64,000 nucleotides of DNA from assembly GCA_963920765.1 (NCBI GenBank), contig OY987244.1:23974358-24038357 (forward strand), written 5' to 3'. A program made the translations under genes and the position numbers. The notes under the pieces are model-generated. The model did not search any database, had not been told where the DNA came from, and was given only the letters and a program-made list of their open reading frames with translations. Source of the stretch: Ulota crispa. Its lineage: Eukaryota > Streptophyta > Bryopsida > Orthotrichales > Orthotrichaceae. The stretch's first letter is position 1. Every line of letters starts with the position of its first letter. Of the stretch, positions 50,919-63,488 are shown piece by piece.

Positions 50919-51584
50919 TATACAATACTCCGTAACGTGCAATGATGAGAAAATCTCTAATGATAGCCAGCAATCAGGGACGATATTCATCCAGTTTTCA
51001 ACCCCCTTGGTTATTGTGCCAGCAATATTCGCCACGTGGCAGAAAGTCCAGAAACCGGACTCTACTGCTTTCACGGATTCTTCAGTAAGGAACCAGCAAG
51101 CTTTGCCTTCACAATTCCTCTTTGTCATTCAAACTACAGCGCCGAACTTTGTCGATGTAGAGAACTCTGCGAGCAAGCAACTAATCTCACTTAGTTTTCA
51201 AAAAGTTCTATTCGAATCGAGGATATTTTTCAAGCGAATTGAACGGTTTAGTTCAAAATAGGTTGAAGATCAGTCCATAGTGCCCTGTTTTAGGTTACGG
51301 ACAGAATCGATTGACATTTCAACGTTTGATCACGTAATTGAATCCGCAGGAGAGATCCTTGAGAATTTTTTGCAACAGTTATGAGATTACCAGTTCGTTA
51401 GTTACGAAGTCTACGAATCTAGAACGTTTCGTTTGGCAGTGAATGATTTCTTAAGAAAAGAGAGTTGCTTGAGAGTTAAGTTGGTCAAGAGATGATCACG
51501 ACTGATCTTGCTGTTTACAAAATACACGAAAAGGTCAGGTTATTAGATTAGTCTTCCATTTTTTTGTAGTGATATTTTTCTGCC
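50919..51584. other. Spacer, possibly 5' flank of the next ORF
   Basis: No domain-bearing frame. Open frames on both strands near 50907-51261 overlap each other antisense and cannot both be real. Confidence 0.4.
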
Positions 51585-51950
51585 ATGAGGTATCGCGGAG
51601 TATCGTGCAGGAACCGGCAGCAGTTCCAAGAGGTGTGCGGGAGCCTGGTGGACTTGGTGAGGACGATCTTTGTGAACGGCGTGATGGTGACGCTGGCGCC
51701 GTTTTTGGTGCCGATCTCGTTGGCTATCCAGCTCTGGAACTCACTTCCGAGCTTCCGTCGCGTTAAGAGCGCAATTCCGAGGAGTTTCGGTGACGTGAAA
51801 AGGATTCCTTACTCGATCTGGACCTCGATTCCCACTGCTGGCGAGCTAGCGAACATGCTCCTGAGTTTGCTTCGAACTTTGGTGAGAGACTGTCTTCAAC
51901 GGTACAGTACGCAAGAAATGGCACGGTCTTCACGCCAACCGCTCTTTTAA
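51585..51950 (+). CDS. Hypothetical small protein with one hydrophobic segment
   Basis: 121 residues from ATG at 51585 to TAA. The base composition is clearly more GC-rich than its surroundings, which favours coding. A hydrophobic stretch at about residues 29-50 (VNGVMVTLAPFLVPISLAI) could span a membrane, followed by a basic segment and a second, weaker hydrophobic helix around ELANMLLSLLRTLV. No signal peptide and no family recognised. It may be one exon of a larger gene, although no convincing splice sites at its edges were found. An alternative start at 51569 in another frame is a shadow. Confidence 0.45.
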   Translation: MRYRGVSCRNRQQFQEVCGSLVDLVRTIFVNGVMVTLAPFLVPISLAIQLWNSLPSFRRVKSAIPRSFGDVKRIPYSIWTSIPTAGELANMLLSLLRTLVRDCLQRYSTQEMARSSRQPLF

Positions 51951-53370
51951 GCAACAATTTCCAGCCTTGTAGAAATGATGCTTGCTTGTTGCGGGGATTT
52001 GCATGCGAAGTAGACTTTGTTTTGTATCGATCGATCGATCGAAAACTGGCTGCGTCGTTCGAGTCAAGTTTTCACGAACGGATTGATTCGAGAAGTGCGG
52101 GAGTTTTGGACGAGAACGTCGATGGATACTCTCGTAACCCTAACCCTAATCCCCTGAGTAAGAGCTTCTCAGGTCCTTCTTGCTCTCTCATGTCAGATGT
52201 ATATTTCCTGTAAAATATCACGCATGTAGTTCATACTTACATACTGGTGTATGTTATTTTAACTTACAGTCACTTTTTTATCTGTGTTTGAGAATGGTTA
52301 TTTGTTGAGTTAGTGTTCTTGTAAGATACGTCTCCTTTGATAAAGCTGCTTTTTTTTTTAACATATTCTTCAGTGTTTGAAGCACGTTTGATAAACATGG
52401 CAGAGAAGTACAGATGTGATAGGTTTAGGAGAGTTGCAAGCTTCAATATTGGTAACTGTCTTAGATCCAGGAAGGTTGTGTTATGTACTGTAGCAGTTTT
52501 TAAGCTCTGATGTTGGTACAGGAATTTGTCAGCTTTCTGGTTGGTTATAGCTGAGACTTTTGAGCCTTGGAATTCTCTGTGATGGCGCAAGAAGGTTGGG
52601 ATTGAACTACAGATTGTTTTGAGGGAGTTTAGATTGAGGGTTGGTAAACGGTCCAACTACCAGGGCTTTTCATTTGTATAAAATTTTGAAACATACTGTT
52701 TTTGCACACTATGCCTTCTTGCACTTTCTCAACGAATTAGAGTAGTGTTTTGGAATTACAATTTTAGAATTGCAATTAAGACATTTATTGTGTAACTTTG
52801 TAATTTCAGTGAGGTAGGACTACTCAATCAATTTTTTCTCTTTGACTCGCACATTGCAACAAAGTTTGTACCTTTCAACATGATGTTCTGTTTGCTTGGT
52901 GAAAAGCTAGCTAAAAAATAGAAATATTTATTTTACAAAATTCGGGCATATCACTGCACACACCAAATCCTTTGTAGATCAAATTCTCGTTACCTAAGGG
53001 GTATTTTTAATGTGGAAGATGTGCATATGAATGCTTCGTACATATTCATGCAATCGAAGTTAAAAAATTCATCAATAATGTTTTTCAATCAATTATAATG
53101 TGAAACTATGAATTTTATACAAAATAATTAATCAAAAATGGAATTTTGGTTTGTAGAAACTAAAATTTGGTATGCTTGATTGGGATTATTGACGAACCCA
53201 TTGTCAATGATGCAAGACAACAACATGCCAATTATATTATATGTTATGTGCAAAGTTTTTTGAATGACGTAACACATTGTATACTTGATATACCCCATTG
53301 TACATAACTTTGTAAAATTTTAAGTTTCTCAAATCATATGTCAACTTTCTCAACCACAACTATGTACTCT
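51951..53370. other. Intergenic, with TCGA run and short telomere-like motif
   Basis: Contains a (TCGA)4 run near 52026-52042 and AACCCTAACCCTAATCCCC near 52135-52153, a telomere-type motif of fewer than three units. The rest is AT-rich with no supported gene. Confidence 0.5.
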
Positions 53371-53372
53371 TA

Positions 53373-53720
53373 GGGGCGGTTCACATTACATCCCACGTCC
53401 TGTCTTTGCAAGTCCCTCCTCAATGCAAGATTCCAGCTTCATTGGGTTACTGAAGGCAAAAAAATGAGTACAAAAGAAAGTAAAAAGAAGTTGATGCAAA
53501 AATATTAGTGGGACTTGGGGGTTGAAAGTTGGGTGTAGCAAAATAGTTGACCCAAACCTTCACTCCTTTTGATACCAAACTTTCATAATATGCTACCATA
53601 CAAACAAAATGCAACAAAATAGGACTTGGGATGTAGTGTGAAGGGCCAAGTCCCAATGTTTGGTATACCAATTAGATTCTCAAATTTCAATGAGACATGG
53701 GACATAGTGTGAACCGCCCC
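53373..53720. mobile_element. PIF/Harbinger-like MITE with TTA duplication
   Basis: Inverted ends GGGGCGGTTCACA, perfect over 13 bases and continuing with few mismatches, flanked by TTA on both sides (53370-53372, 53721-53723). Length 348 bases. A 3-base TTA/TAA target and G-rich ends are typical of Tourist-type MITEs. Confidence 0.8.
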
Positions 53721-53729
53721 TTATATTAA

Positions 53730-53962
53730 CCCTTAAAGGACCAAGCTACTATAATACATTCTATGTGCACTGCTATATCACTAACATTTGCTACCAACAA
53801 AAGTTTTAATTTGGGATGTTGACTATCTCACTAGAACAGCATTGATCTATGTTCTAACTTCTTTGTTGATCTCAAATGTAATACAAGTGTGGATGCACTC
53901 CAAATACAAGAAACATACTATGTGTTGTATTGGTTGCAAAGTGCTGCTCGGTTGGTCAAGGG
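53730..53962. mobile_element. TTAA-flanked piggyBac-like MITE, 233 bases
   Basis: TTAA at 53726-53729 and 53963-53966. Ends CCCTTAAAGGACCAA and CCCTTGACCAACC (imperfect). The interior is a clear relative of 35860-36085 (TTTGCTACCAA, CTCACTAGAAC, GATCTCAAATGTA). It sits six bases from the preceding TTA-flanked MITE. Confidence 0.75.
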
Positions 53963-53969
53963 TTAATAC

Positions 53970-56299
53970 ATGAGCATTTGAGATGAAGAGTTGTGGAAAA
54001 ACATTTCTACTCTACAAAAGAAGTTTGTCTTTGTTTGTTTGTTTTTGTTTAATCTTTTGCTTGCATTTGGTATCCTACAAAAGCCGGTAGAACATTTTTC
54101 ATAGCGGGGGTTTTTTGTATGAAAAAACAAAAGGTTATTGTGTCAAGTTGTATGGATGTTTATTTAGAAGTGTGATTGTGCCTGGAATATGTTCTGTTGT
54201 GAGATTTGCTATGGTGGTCCTTTCCTAGAAGACTAATTTTAACTCCTTTTTATACTTGTTTCTGTGCAAAACAATACATATGTAGACAAGGAATTTATTT
54301 GCATTATTTATGCATTCATAAAATCTATGACACACCAATCTAAATTCTTCTTGTCATCAGGTCATGTATTGGAGGATTTACTTGTAATCTTCAGTGCGAA
54401 ACCTCCCAAATCCTCTGATCCCCAAAACATATGACACCAATGTCCACAAATCATTTATAAATGAAGAGATACTTTGAGTTGTTTGTATGGAGCAATGGAA
54501 GAGCTTTATTCACTAGGCATAGGAGTGTGGTTATCTACACAAATCAACTATTATGAATTGAAAAAATCTTCAAGAATATTGAATGATATCATCATTTCCC
54601 TAGTGTTCAGCCTCAAATTTACATAGAGCGTTAGAGACATCAATATCTTTGTAAAAATGTCACCAATCCGTTACAAGCAAGTAGACAATTAATCTGATTG
54701 TTCAAACACAATGCATAGTTTTAACAACAAAATGGTTTTTCATATAATCAAGATCCACTTCACATGACCAGCTCTTTTTGACCCCATGAAAACACTTTGT
54801 AAATTACGTCATCTTTAAAGCACTAGGGATCCAAGTGGCATGACTTCAATCACCTAAATATGTAGTGGCAGTTTAATAACAATAATGCGTGAAAAGAGTT
54901 GGGATGGATTAATTATATACTCCATTCCCTGTGTTACAGAAGTGGGGAGACAATCACGTAGGTGTAGGGCGCATGCAAACCACTGCCCAATATTTAAAGT
55001 GAGTCCATCCTCATAAAAGATAACTTTCAAATCGGTATCATTCAAGTGTGACTTGTGGCACCCTTTGTACGTCAAATTAGTAAGTTGATCTATTTTAGAG
55101 AAGAAATTAAGCAAGTCGAAGCACGAGATCACAAGCTGAGGTATCTAGAGTTCACAATCCAACCCCAAAGCCAGTGAGAAGCTTTCAAACCTCAAAGCAG
55201 TAATTGCAATGCCACCTAAAACCATAACATTCTTAAGGAGCTGCCTCAAGCACTCTCAGAAAAGAAATCCAGAAGAAGGTGAGAAGGAACAAGCGAGGAC
55301 CAGGGGAAGCACACAAGTCAAGAAAAGACACGGCATAATAAGCAGAAAGCATGCTACTCCCGTTAAACTCAAATTATAGAACCCTTCAGCAAAGAGCAGG
55401 CTGAAGCCACAAATGCCGTCAAATGAATACCGGGCTGAACTGTCTATCAGCCGATAAAATATAAACGGGCCCCTCCTAAATCTCACCATGCTCTCAAAAC
55501 CCATCCTTACAAGTATTTTGTGAAACTCAAGGCTAAAACTAATGATCATCAGCTTCCTACAATGTGCTAGAAGAACCTAATATACATTTTGAAGAGAACT
55601 AACGAGGTACAAAAAGGACTAAAAGGGCTAGCAAATCTCTTTTATGTAGTGAAGTGAGGCACAGGGCACAATAGTGGAGTGTAAACGGTCCGGGTGACTG
55701 TACCTCTCACTCTGGTTCAGCCTTGAACGAGTTTGTTGCAGAGTCAAACCTCCACCTCGCATAAGCTCCAGAAAGTCCCAATCCGAGCCGGTTCTCAACA
55801 GTGAAGTGTCATGCTGCATTGATGCTTGGATGAGAACTAATACAAATTTCATTTTTAGTTTGAGAATGCTCAAACTCAAGCTGAGGCGAGGTTGACATGA
55901 ACGTAGGAAGTCGGCAGCTCTCCATAATGCAAAGATCTTGTCGAACAGTCTTCCTTGAACTTGGATCATCTTCTTCACACCAAACATCCCCTACCTCCGC
56001 TCTCTCTTCCTTCACTGCTATATGCCCTTCCACTGTCTTTAAGATTACCATGTCGTGAAGAAAACCTCTCAACATACCACTCCCTGGGATGACACGTATC
56101 TTCGAATCTCGTCCCAGTCCAAGCATCAGACAATGGGGGTCATCATGAAGCTGGACATGTCTGCCAATCGATATGGGAGGAGTTCACAGCATATTACCCC
56201 ACCTCAGTCTACCTATCTCTCGTTTGCTGCTGCTAGGTTTGTAGAAGTATTTGAACAGAAAATTGCTCGCACAATCTGCCAACCTACAGACCAACGCCA
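53970..56299. other. Intergenic and 3' region of the SYP4 gene
   Basis: 53970-55000 is AT-rich with no gene. 55200-56299 is less AT-rich. Its minus-strand open frames have no domain and overlap each other; the part nearest 56300 is likely the SYP4 3' untranslated region. Confidence 0.45.
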
Positions 56300-59230
56300 T
56301 CAAAGTCCAATAATTTTTTTCAGGACGTAAATAATCAGCATGGCTGCACAGAGAACAATGAGCACCAATATACAAGTCACCATGCCTCCTCTTTTCTGGG
56401 TCTCTTCTGCCTGCAATCATCAAGAAAACCAGAATTTTATCAACCTCTACAAGATAAAAAAGGAATGAAAAAGCTTATTCTCAGATTTGTCATAAACTTG
56501 ATAATTATCTGAACACGAGTATGCAATCCAGTTGTAGGAAGCACAACAGAGTGTGAAGATTCTCACCTTTACAAGCTCCTTCACCCCCTGTTCCACTGAG
56601 GCAGAAACATTGGTGATGTTGTAATCAATACGATCAACTATTGTTCCCTGCTCATATCGGTCATACACAAGTTCAGAACCAATGAGAGAGAACAGACTCG
56701 GCATCGAGAATATGATAAAACAATGAATCTAGGAAGAAAAAAAAGGCAAAAATGGTTTAACTCAGACATGATTTTGACCAAAGTGTCATACCTGATCAAT
56801 GACGAGAACAGAGAGATCCTTCATAATTTGTGCTAGATCATTCACAGACTGCACAATCTGCACAAACAGAAGAAAATCATGGAAGTTGTCAGATATATAT
56901 CCTCTCAGAAAAGGTGCGCAGAAAATAGTAGACCCCCGACATTCCCCTTCATTCTCATATATGCTAACATGTTCAACAAGTGCCACATTACGCCAAGAAT
57001 AGCAACAAAAGGTTATGTGCATCCTCTAACAGGTAAAGAGAATAGTCATATTAGAACAAAACATTGCCACATTGAAATTGATCTAAGAAAGTAGCATCAA
57101 AGAGGCGAAACGTGAAAACTTGCCTGATCGATCTCCTTCTCACGTTCAACAGACAAAGCCTCATTCTGTCTTAATTGCGCAAGATGTTGATTTGTGAAGC
57201 TCTGCAAATGAAACAGAAGGTGAAAATCTGAGTAACCATGCAAGTCAAATTGCTCTAGGTTCAGGGGGTATCTGCAAGTACAAACCAATTCCTCACAACA
57301 GAGAGCTCCTTCAGGATCTCTACACAGAACCAAGACCGACCTTCACACCTCGTTCAAAACCCAGTACTACTGAGTTGGATCCAAAAGGAAAACTGTTCCA
57401 AGATTCTGGTAATCCTTCGGAATGCCAATTCTGCATGCTACAGAATTAGATCATTGCAACGCATTGCTCATAAACATAAAAGTGTTGAATTGATAGACAC
57501 CTGAGAGAAGTCATCATCTTCGCTTGCTCTTGGCTGCTTTCTCAATCCAATTCCGTCATCCACGGCTTGTCCCTAACAACAATACAAAGGGTCATATCAG
57601 TACAACCAACGAAGTTCTGTAAATATGAAAACAGAATGCTCCATACACGACCGTGTCAAGGGACCATAGATCTCTTCTTTCGTCATTCTTGTCAGACATG
57701 GTTGAGCATCTCTGTCTGAGTACACATGAACTATTGGTTACAACAATGGCTTCTAAAGAAAAACTCTGCAGAAGTCATAGATGTAAAGGACAAGAAGTTG
57801 TACCTCTTGCTGACGTTGCAATCTATTTAAGTATCCTTTTTGTTGCTTCCGAAAATCCATAGACAAGGTTTGCAAATCCGTTGCTAAAGATCTCTGCACG
57901 AGCAAGAAGAGATGTAAGCAAGAGTGTGTTGAAACACAGCCGATGCAAACGAGATTGTAAGACCAAGGTTATGCATAAAATTGACTTTTCCCACAACAAG
58001 AATTAGAAAAACACTTTCGAGTAGCTGTTCATCTTTAATAATGCTGATCTGCAGAGCCTGACCGAAATTGCTAGATAGCAGAAAGTAGGGCTTTCTCAAG
58101 CACAAGTTCTCAGGATCAAATACTTACTTGTACATTCTTGCGAATGTTAGCATCTTGTTCGCTTTGGCCAGTTGGTCTTGACAACTGCTGAAGCCTCTGC
58201 TCACATTTCTTTAATAACTTGGTAATTTGCTGGGACAGTAACTCAATATTACGCTCCTCTTTGGACGTCTCATCAAAGGAGGGCATCAAAGCCCGACCGT
58301 GCGCTTTCGCTAGCTCCGCCATTTTAGCACGAGCCTGCTGCATGTCTGCAGAGACTTGGTCCGAGATATCCACCCAACCTGGCGGCAAATTCATTGTTGC
58401 TGACCCCGCACTGCACCATTTGAAGCACGTAAGTACACCACAGACCGATGTAATAAGTTCATCGTCTATTCCAACCCTAATCCGATCTTCAAAAACATTA
58501 ACAAGCATCAACTCGATCGGTTGGAGTAAACAATCCGACCATTCTTCAGGAAAATTTCATTCAACGATAACCCTAAGACTCCCCGAAGAAGACCAAGATA
58601 TGACAATGTGAAGCTGTCCGAGGTTACATTCACGAGTTACCAATAGCAACACATGATTCATAAGGCCTTATCTTCAGCGGCCATGCAGCCAGACGTTGCA
58701 GCTCTTCTCTCCCCGCGTTAGCTACGAATTAGTGACAAGATCTACTACAGCGCCTTGGCACACAATGAGATCGATTCTCAGGACCGTCTATCCTATGTAC
58801 TCGATGAGATCCCTAGATACTTGATTGAAATGAATATGATCTGTTGCGTAACAAGGGAAAGAGCTGCACCAGCTGATCAAAACCCTAATCGAGGAGCGAG
58901 TATCACCACCGATCCCTCATTGTTCACATCCATCACCTGCTGAACCTGCGATGCAAATCCGTGGCTGGCGCAACGATTCTAGGGTTGAACTTCATGAACC
59001 AACTGCAAAGATCTACGAGAACGAAAGAATCCACACCTGTGTCGTCCTGCATCGAGATCTTCGCCACCGACGGCATTATAACCACGCGGCCCGCCTCGTT
59101 TGAGCAGAGGCGCTTCCACGAGCTCGATCGCCCCGCCATGCGCTCCCGACGAGGTGGCTGCATACGGCCTCACACTGCGTAACGCTTCCCGGTACTTCCG
59201 GAACAACGCCGTCTGGTTCCTCGTCGCCAT
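56300..59230 (-). CDS. SYP4-type syntaxin (TGN Qa-SNARE, Tlg2/syntaxin-16 class)
   Basis: Eight exons on the minus strand: 59037-59230, 58128-58410, 57804-57893, 57501-57572, 57124-57201, 56792-56857, 56567-56647, 56300-56410, in frame for 324 residues, the usual size. The start MATRNQTALFRKYREALRS is the characteristic SYP4 N-terminus, expected to bind a VPS45-type SM protein. An Habc helical region covers about residues 80-200 (LPPGWVDISDQV ... AKMAELAKAHGRALMPSF). The SNARE motif spans about 228-288, with the zero-layer Gln at 261 (LSVLVIDQ, followed by GTIVDRIDYNI). A single C-terminal anchor is at about 296-317, ending VLKKIIGL. It mediates fusion at the trans-Golgi network/early endosome. 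The intron after residue 239 uses a GC donor (CAG|GCAAGT). All other introns are GT-AG. Confidence 0.95.
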
Positions 59231-59760
59231 CGATTAAATCCACAATCCACAGCCCGCCCTCTTCTTCTTCGGCTTTGCCTCTTCTTTCTAACCCTCCTCG
59301 TCCTCGTCTTCTTCCTCTACCACGAAAAAAAACTGCAAACGAATCTGACCATCCTCACCACTGAATTGCACAAGCTCTCTACCAGAACTCTCTCATCCTG
59401 GATGCCACTCTCTCTCTCCCACATCGAAACCCCAAAATGGCTCAAAAACCAAAGTCGTCGAGATAAGATTTTGCACTCAAGATCTGCTCGCACTGATAAC
59501 TGAGCACGAATTGCCGAATGTCCTCGCGCTTTGGACAAAGAGGATCGAAATGGCAGGAGAAAGCAATCGGTGGAGGGTTCCGAACATTTGCCGCAAGAAG
59601 GGCACCTACTTCCGTCGAGGATTGATCGGCACGGCGTGGAGATCATGTGGCATGCTGCACCCCACCACGCAACTTCTCCGAAAACCATTCGCATAGAAAT
59701 CCTGTACCGGTAGTCGAAGAAGAAAGGTCCCGTATTCTACCGTCATTGGTGTTTTCCGAT
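59231..59760 (-). promoter_or_regulatory. Probable 5' UTR and promoter of the SYP4 gene
   Basis: GC-richer stretch upstream of the SYP4 start with CTTCTTC and CTCTCTC pyrimidine tracts near 59255-59320 and 59400-59420. Open frames here are short and antisense to each other. No TATA box could be assigned. Confidence 0.4.
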
Positions 59761-59941
59761 ACGTAGGCTATACGGTGATTTTATATTCAGCTCAAGCAGA
59801 GAACGGTACTATAAGGCTGATGTTCGGTTCATGTCGGGGTCCCATATATTGCCCCGTATACCCGGACACGTCAAGGATGTCAACATGTCAACGGGTCCGA
59901 GTTTTGTGTCGGGCCACGATACCATCCACATTAGGGGTACG

Positions 59942-60263
59942 GTAGGAGGCTCATGAATGGACCCTCTAAGGGCTGAAACTGAATTTTGGGGAGGTGAAAC
60001 TTCTTGAATTATTTTTCAGTAAATTTTCCTTCAAAGACAATTAGAATTGATATCTAACCCAAGTTGTTTCATATTTTTTGGAGCTTTGTGGAATTAGTTA
60101 TAAAACTTTGAAGTGAAAAGGTCATAGGGCTCTATGACAATTCACCTCCTCAAATGTACAGTACTTGTACATTTTTGAAACCTATGAAAAACAGCATGTA
60201 CACATGAGATACATTTGAGAAGGTGGACTGATTTTGAGCCTGAGCAGAATATGAACCTCCTAC
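59942..60263. mobile_element. MITE, TCATAAACTGTCCA family, diverged copy
   Basis: Ends GTAGGAGGCTCATGAA and, inverted, GTAGGAGGTTCATATT. The interior shares AAATTTTGGGGAGGTGAAACTTCTTG and AAGTTGTTTCATATTTTTTGGA blocks with 61734-62058. Confidence 0.65.
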
Positions 60264-60683
60264 CTTAGTCACGGCTTCTTAGAGAATGAAATGAAAATGT
60301 AGATTGAGAATTGGCTGAGTGAAAGTAGAAGCCAATAGGAGCTCACTCTAAGTGAAGGTGCTATGACACCTCATCTATGTGTGATGGAGAATGGGGAAAG
60401 GAGAATGGAGAATGGTTTACTTAGAGAAAGGCAGCACAACCAATGATTGGAGGAGCAAAAAGAACTAAGGTGAAAAGCGATTCACAAGCGGGGAAAACAA
60501 GCACATTGTGGTAAGAAGTTCACAAGCTAACTCATTCTTCACTGCATTCTTCATCTCCGGAGGAGAATAATGGGGCTTTGAGAAGTTTAGCATGCTAAGC
60601 AAATTGCAAGCTTTGGCAACCACCAGCAACTTGGCACATTTGCGTTCTCATTCTTCACACTCACTCAGAAACATGCCGTGACT
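60264..60683. mobile_element. TAGTCACGGC-ended MITE
   Basis: Left TTAGTCACGGCTTCTTAGAG, right GCCGTGACTACCCC. It abuts the preceding MITE and, with it, is bounded by TTAGGGGTA (59933) and TACCCCTA, mirroring the composite at 19073-20925 and sharing GAATGAAATGA and TCCGGAGGAGAAT blocks with 20500-20925. Confidence 0.65.
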
Positions 60684-60689
60684 ACCCCT

Positions 60690-61733
60690 ATTGTGCATTG
60701 TTGTAAGGTGGAACACCCATATCCGATAACTTAAGTCATTCTGCAACAAACTACAAAGATTTTGAGGCAACAAATATTCTTCCCATGTAGGAAGATAAGA
60801 AATATTAGGATTGCAAATTTTCATAATTTTATTTGCAAAATAGAAATTATTGTAAATTTTGGGAGTCTGAAAAAGTGTTCCAAACCCATTGCCACTATGT
60901 AGACTTGTGTAATTTTGATTACAGCCAAACTACTTTTTGCTCATTACTTCCTACCTCACTTTGGGACATGTGGCATGACTTGCAGTCACTTCACACTATG
61001 GCCAAAGGTCAAGAGGCCGTCAATTTCCACCAAATTATATTGCAAGAAACCAAGAGGTTGGTCCTGTCTTGGCCATTCACACTAGAGGCCAAAGTCCAAA
61101 GGCTATCATCCTCCAAATGCCTATATGGCAGCACTTTATCATCCAAAGCTATAACCTCTCAAGAAAAGTTTTGGGTTAGGCAAAAGAAGAGACCCAAACT
61201 ATGGTTGAGAGGCTGTCAATTTTTTTTCATAAAATACTCAAAGGTCAACAAGATCGTGGTTGTTAGATTTGGAAAGTCTAATAATTTTTATGACTTTAGA
61301 CTTTGGGCTTGGCCTTTGGAAGCTTCACACTATGGCCATTCAAGTTGAGTCTGTGGAAGTTCATTGCCAAGAGTGTGGCCTTTGAACTTGGCCTTTGGAA
61401 CCTTCACACTAAGGGTAGCCAAAGGTGTCAAAACCAATATTTTATTGCCTATTTTCATCCCATTTCTTTGGCCTCTCAACAAAGTTTGGCCATTCAATCC
61501 CACAGTCTCTTGATTTGGTTAGCCATAGTGTAAAGCAGCCCTTAAGTGGCTCCAACCTTGAAAAGGACAAAAAAACGCATTCCAAAGCACCAATCCCTGC
61601 TCATGGTGGAAATAGCACACCCTACTCATTGGGTATGGAGTGTTGGTGGCTATGGTTGCTTCCACCTCAAAAGCTGCTTATCCATTGATTTCTTTGAAAA
61701 AATTATGCATATTTAGATTAAAAAATGTATAAA
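60690..61733 (+). other. Open but unrecognised stretch, probably a repeat
   Basis: A 171-residue open frame at 60833-61348 begins at a non-ATG codon (internal Met codons only). The DNA repeats TTGGCCTTTGGAA and CTTCACACTATGGCC several times between 60980 and 61420. No domain is seen, so I treat it as degenerate repeat sequence and not as a gene. Confidence 0.45.
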
Positions 61734-62058
61734 GTAGTGTGCTCATAAATTGTCCATCTAAAGGCTGAAACGAAATTTTGGAGAGGTGAAACTTCTTGAA
61801 CTATATTTCAGTAAATTTTCCTTGAAAGATAAGAAGAATTGACATCTAACCCAAGTTGTTTCATATTTTTTGGAACTTTATGAAATTATTTATGAAATTT
61901 TGATGTGGATAAGCCATAGATTTCTAAGACCACCTCCCTCCTCAAATGTACATTGCCTATACATATTTGAAAGGCTATAAAAAAAACTACATGTACGAAG
62001 AGAGTACATTTGGTGAGGTGAGCGGTTTTAGAGCCTGCGCGATTTATGAGCAGACTAC
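61734..62058. mobile_element. MITE, TCATAAACTGTCCA family
   Basis: Ends GTAGTGTGCTCATAAATTGT and, inverted, GTAGTCTGCTCATAAATCG. Interior AAATGTACA...GGTGAGCGGTTTTAGAG. It lies about 1.4 kb upstream of the MSH6-like start. Confidence 0.7.
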
Positions 62059-63488
62059 CTTATTATTCAAAAATCATGGTAGGTTTGAGGTATCATAGGA
62101 CGAAGGAAAACGTTAATCTTGGAAGTTTCTAGGCTTGAGATACCTCGATTATACCCGCCCAAAACTGGTCCAGGCTGAGCCGAGGTCCTCGGGCAGGTTC
62201 GGGCCTAACCCGCTCTGTCAGACCTACATTAGTGGTTCGGTTGATGGCTCGGAAGAGGTTCGGCATATTTGAGCTCTGAACGTCTCCTCTCCCGCCTTTC
62301 GTCTGTTCAGTTCACAACTCGCGGCATTTCTTCAGCGTGGTTACCACTTTAAGTTGAGAATTTGTGAGAAGGTTTGGACGGAGCTGGAGATCGCGGTCTC
62401 CGTGTAGAGAACTTTGGAATCGGGCTGAAAATTGAGCTGAAAATTGAGCCTATCGAGCACGAATTTGCGGGTTTTTTCGAAATCTTCTGGCCAGGCAAGT
62501 CTTTTGCGGTGATTTGTGAGGAAGAATGTGTGATTTGGTGTTTGTTACGTGTGATTAGGTGCTTACCTTGTACCTGATGGTGTTTCTTCTAAGATCTTTC
62601 TCTTTTGCGAGCTGAAGTTTCGCTGAATTTTTTCCATTTTGTGATTTTTTTCTTGAAGTAATGAGATTATTATGGATGACTTTGTCTCTTGACCTGAAAC
62701 GAATATTCTCCTTGTTTTCTTGTGTTTTAAGTGCGGTGATGCAAGAGATCCGTTGAAAGGTCTGAACACGTTGTGGAGCCATTGTTAGTTTACTATTTGG
62801 TGTGGATGAGATTTGTTGTATTTCTTTGCTTCTGGCTAATGTTGAAGACTCGGCAAGTTACAATAACATGTCTCACTCGTAGTGACGGAAAACGGCGATT
62901 GAGGCCTTCTACATCAATCAATTTGAATGTTTTTTCAAAATTTTCCAGTTGCATCTGAAAAGTTACAGCTGAAGAACAGAAGGTGTTAAGAATGACTGAG
63001 TAAACGCAAAGCCATTTCGTAAGAATGCAGCTTAAAATTTTCGAATATGGAACATTCAACCGTTATTCATAGTAATGGTCTCATTTCGTACTTTTTTCTC
63101 TGTGAGATGTTCGAAGTGTTTGAATTGCAGTTGCTAATGGTTTCTTTCAAGTTTCTTCGCTGAGAGTGTGTGAGCACCTTCAGTCTGTCTGACATTCATT
63201 TCCGGTGATTTACAAACCAGGCCTAATGAAACGAGTAGCTTAAATTAGCCGATGTATTTCTTAACCGAATCTACGCCAGGTGGAATGTCATAGGTACAAA
63301 GAATTCAGCTTAACGTTTGTATACACACGTCCAGCCACGGATACTTTTAACATCGATTGAATATGTTAACAACGGAAGTGTGTTTAGGTGCGTTGAATCA
63401 TTTGTCAAGAGAAGTTGAGTGCTATGCATTTCAGTAATTAATTGTATTCACTTTATGAAATGCAGGTGAGGCAGGGCCGGAAGGAGTC
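62059..63488 (+). promoter_or_regulatory. Promoter and 5' UTR (probably intron-containing) of the MSH6-like gene
   Basis: GC content rises at 62130-62500. An AAATGCAG|GTGAGG at about 63456-63467 would be a good splice acceptor just before the start codon, so the leader likely contains an intron. Its donor could be one of several GT (or the GC in GGCCAG|GCAAGT near 62494), and I cannot choose. Confidence 0.4.

Noticed and set aside
52135..52155. Telomere-like AACCCTAACCCTAA
   Set aside because: Fewer than three units and no neighbouring array; not evidence of a chromosome end or interstitial telomere.
55628..56126. Minus-strand frames (119 and 105 residues) just beyond the SYP4 stop
   Set aside because: They overlap in different frames, lack domains and fit the SYP4 3' untranslated region better.
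60833..61348. 171-residue open frame
   Set aside because: Begins at a non-ATG codon, repeats at DNA level, no domain and unlike the codon use of the accepted genes.
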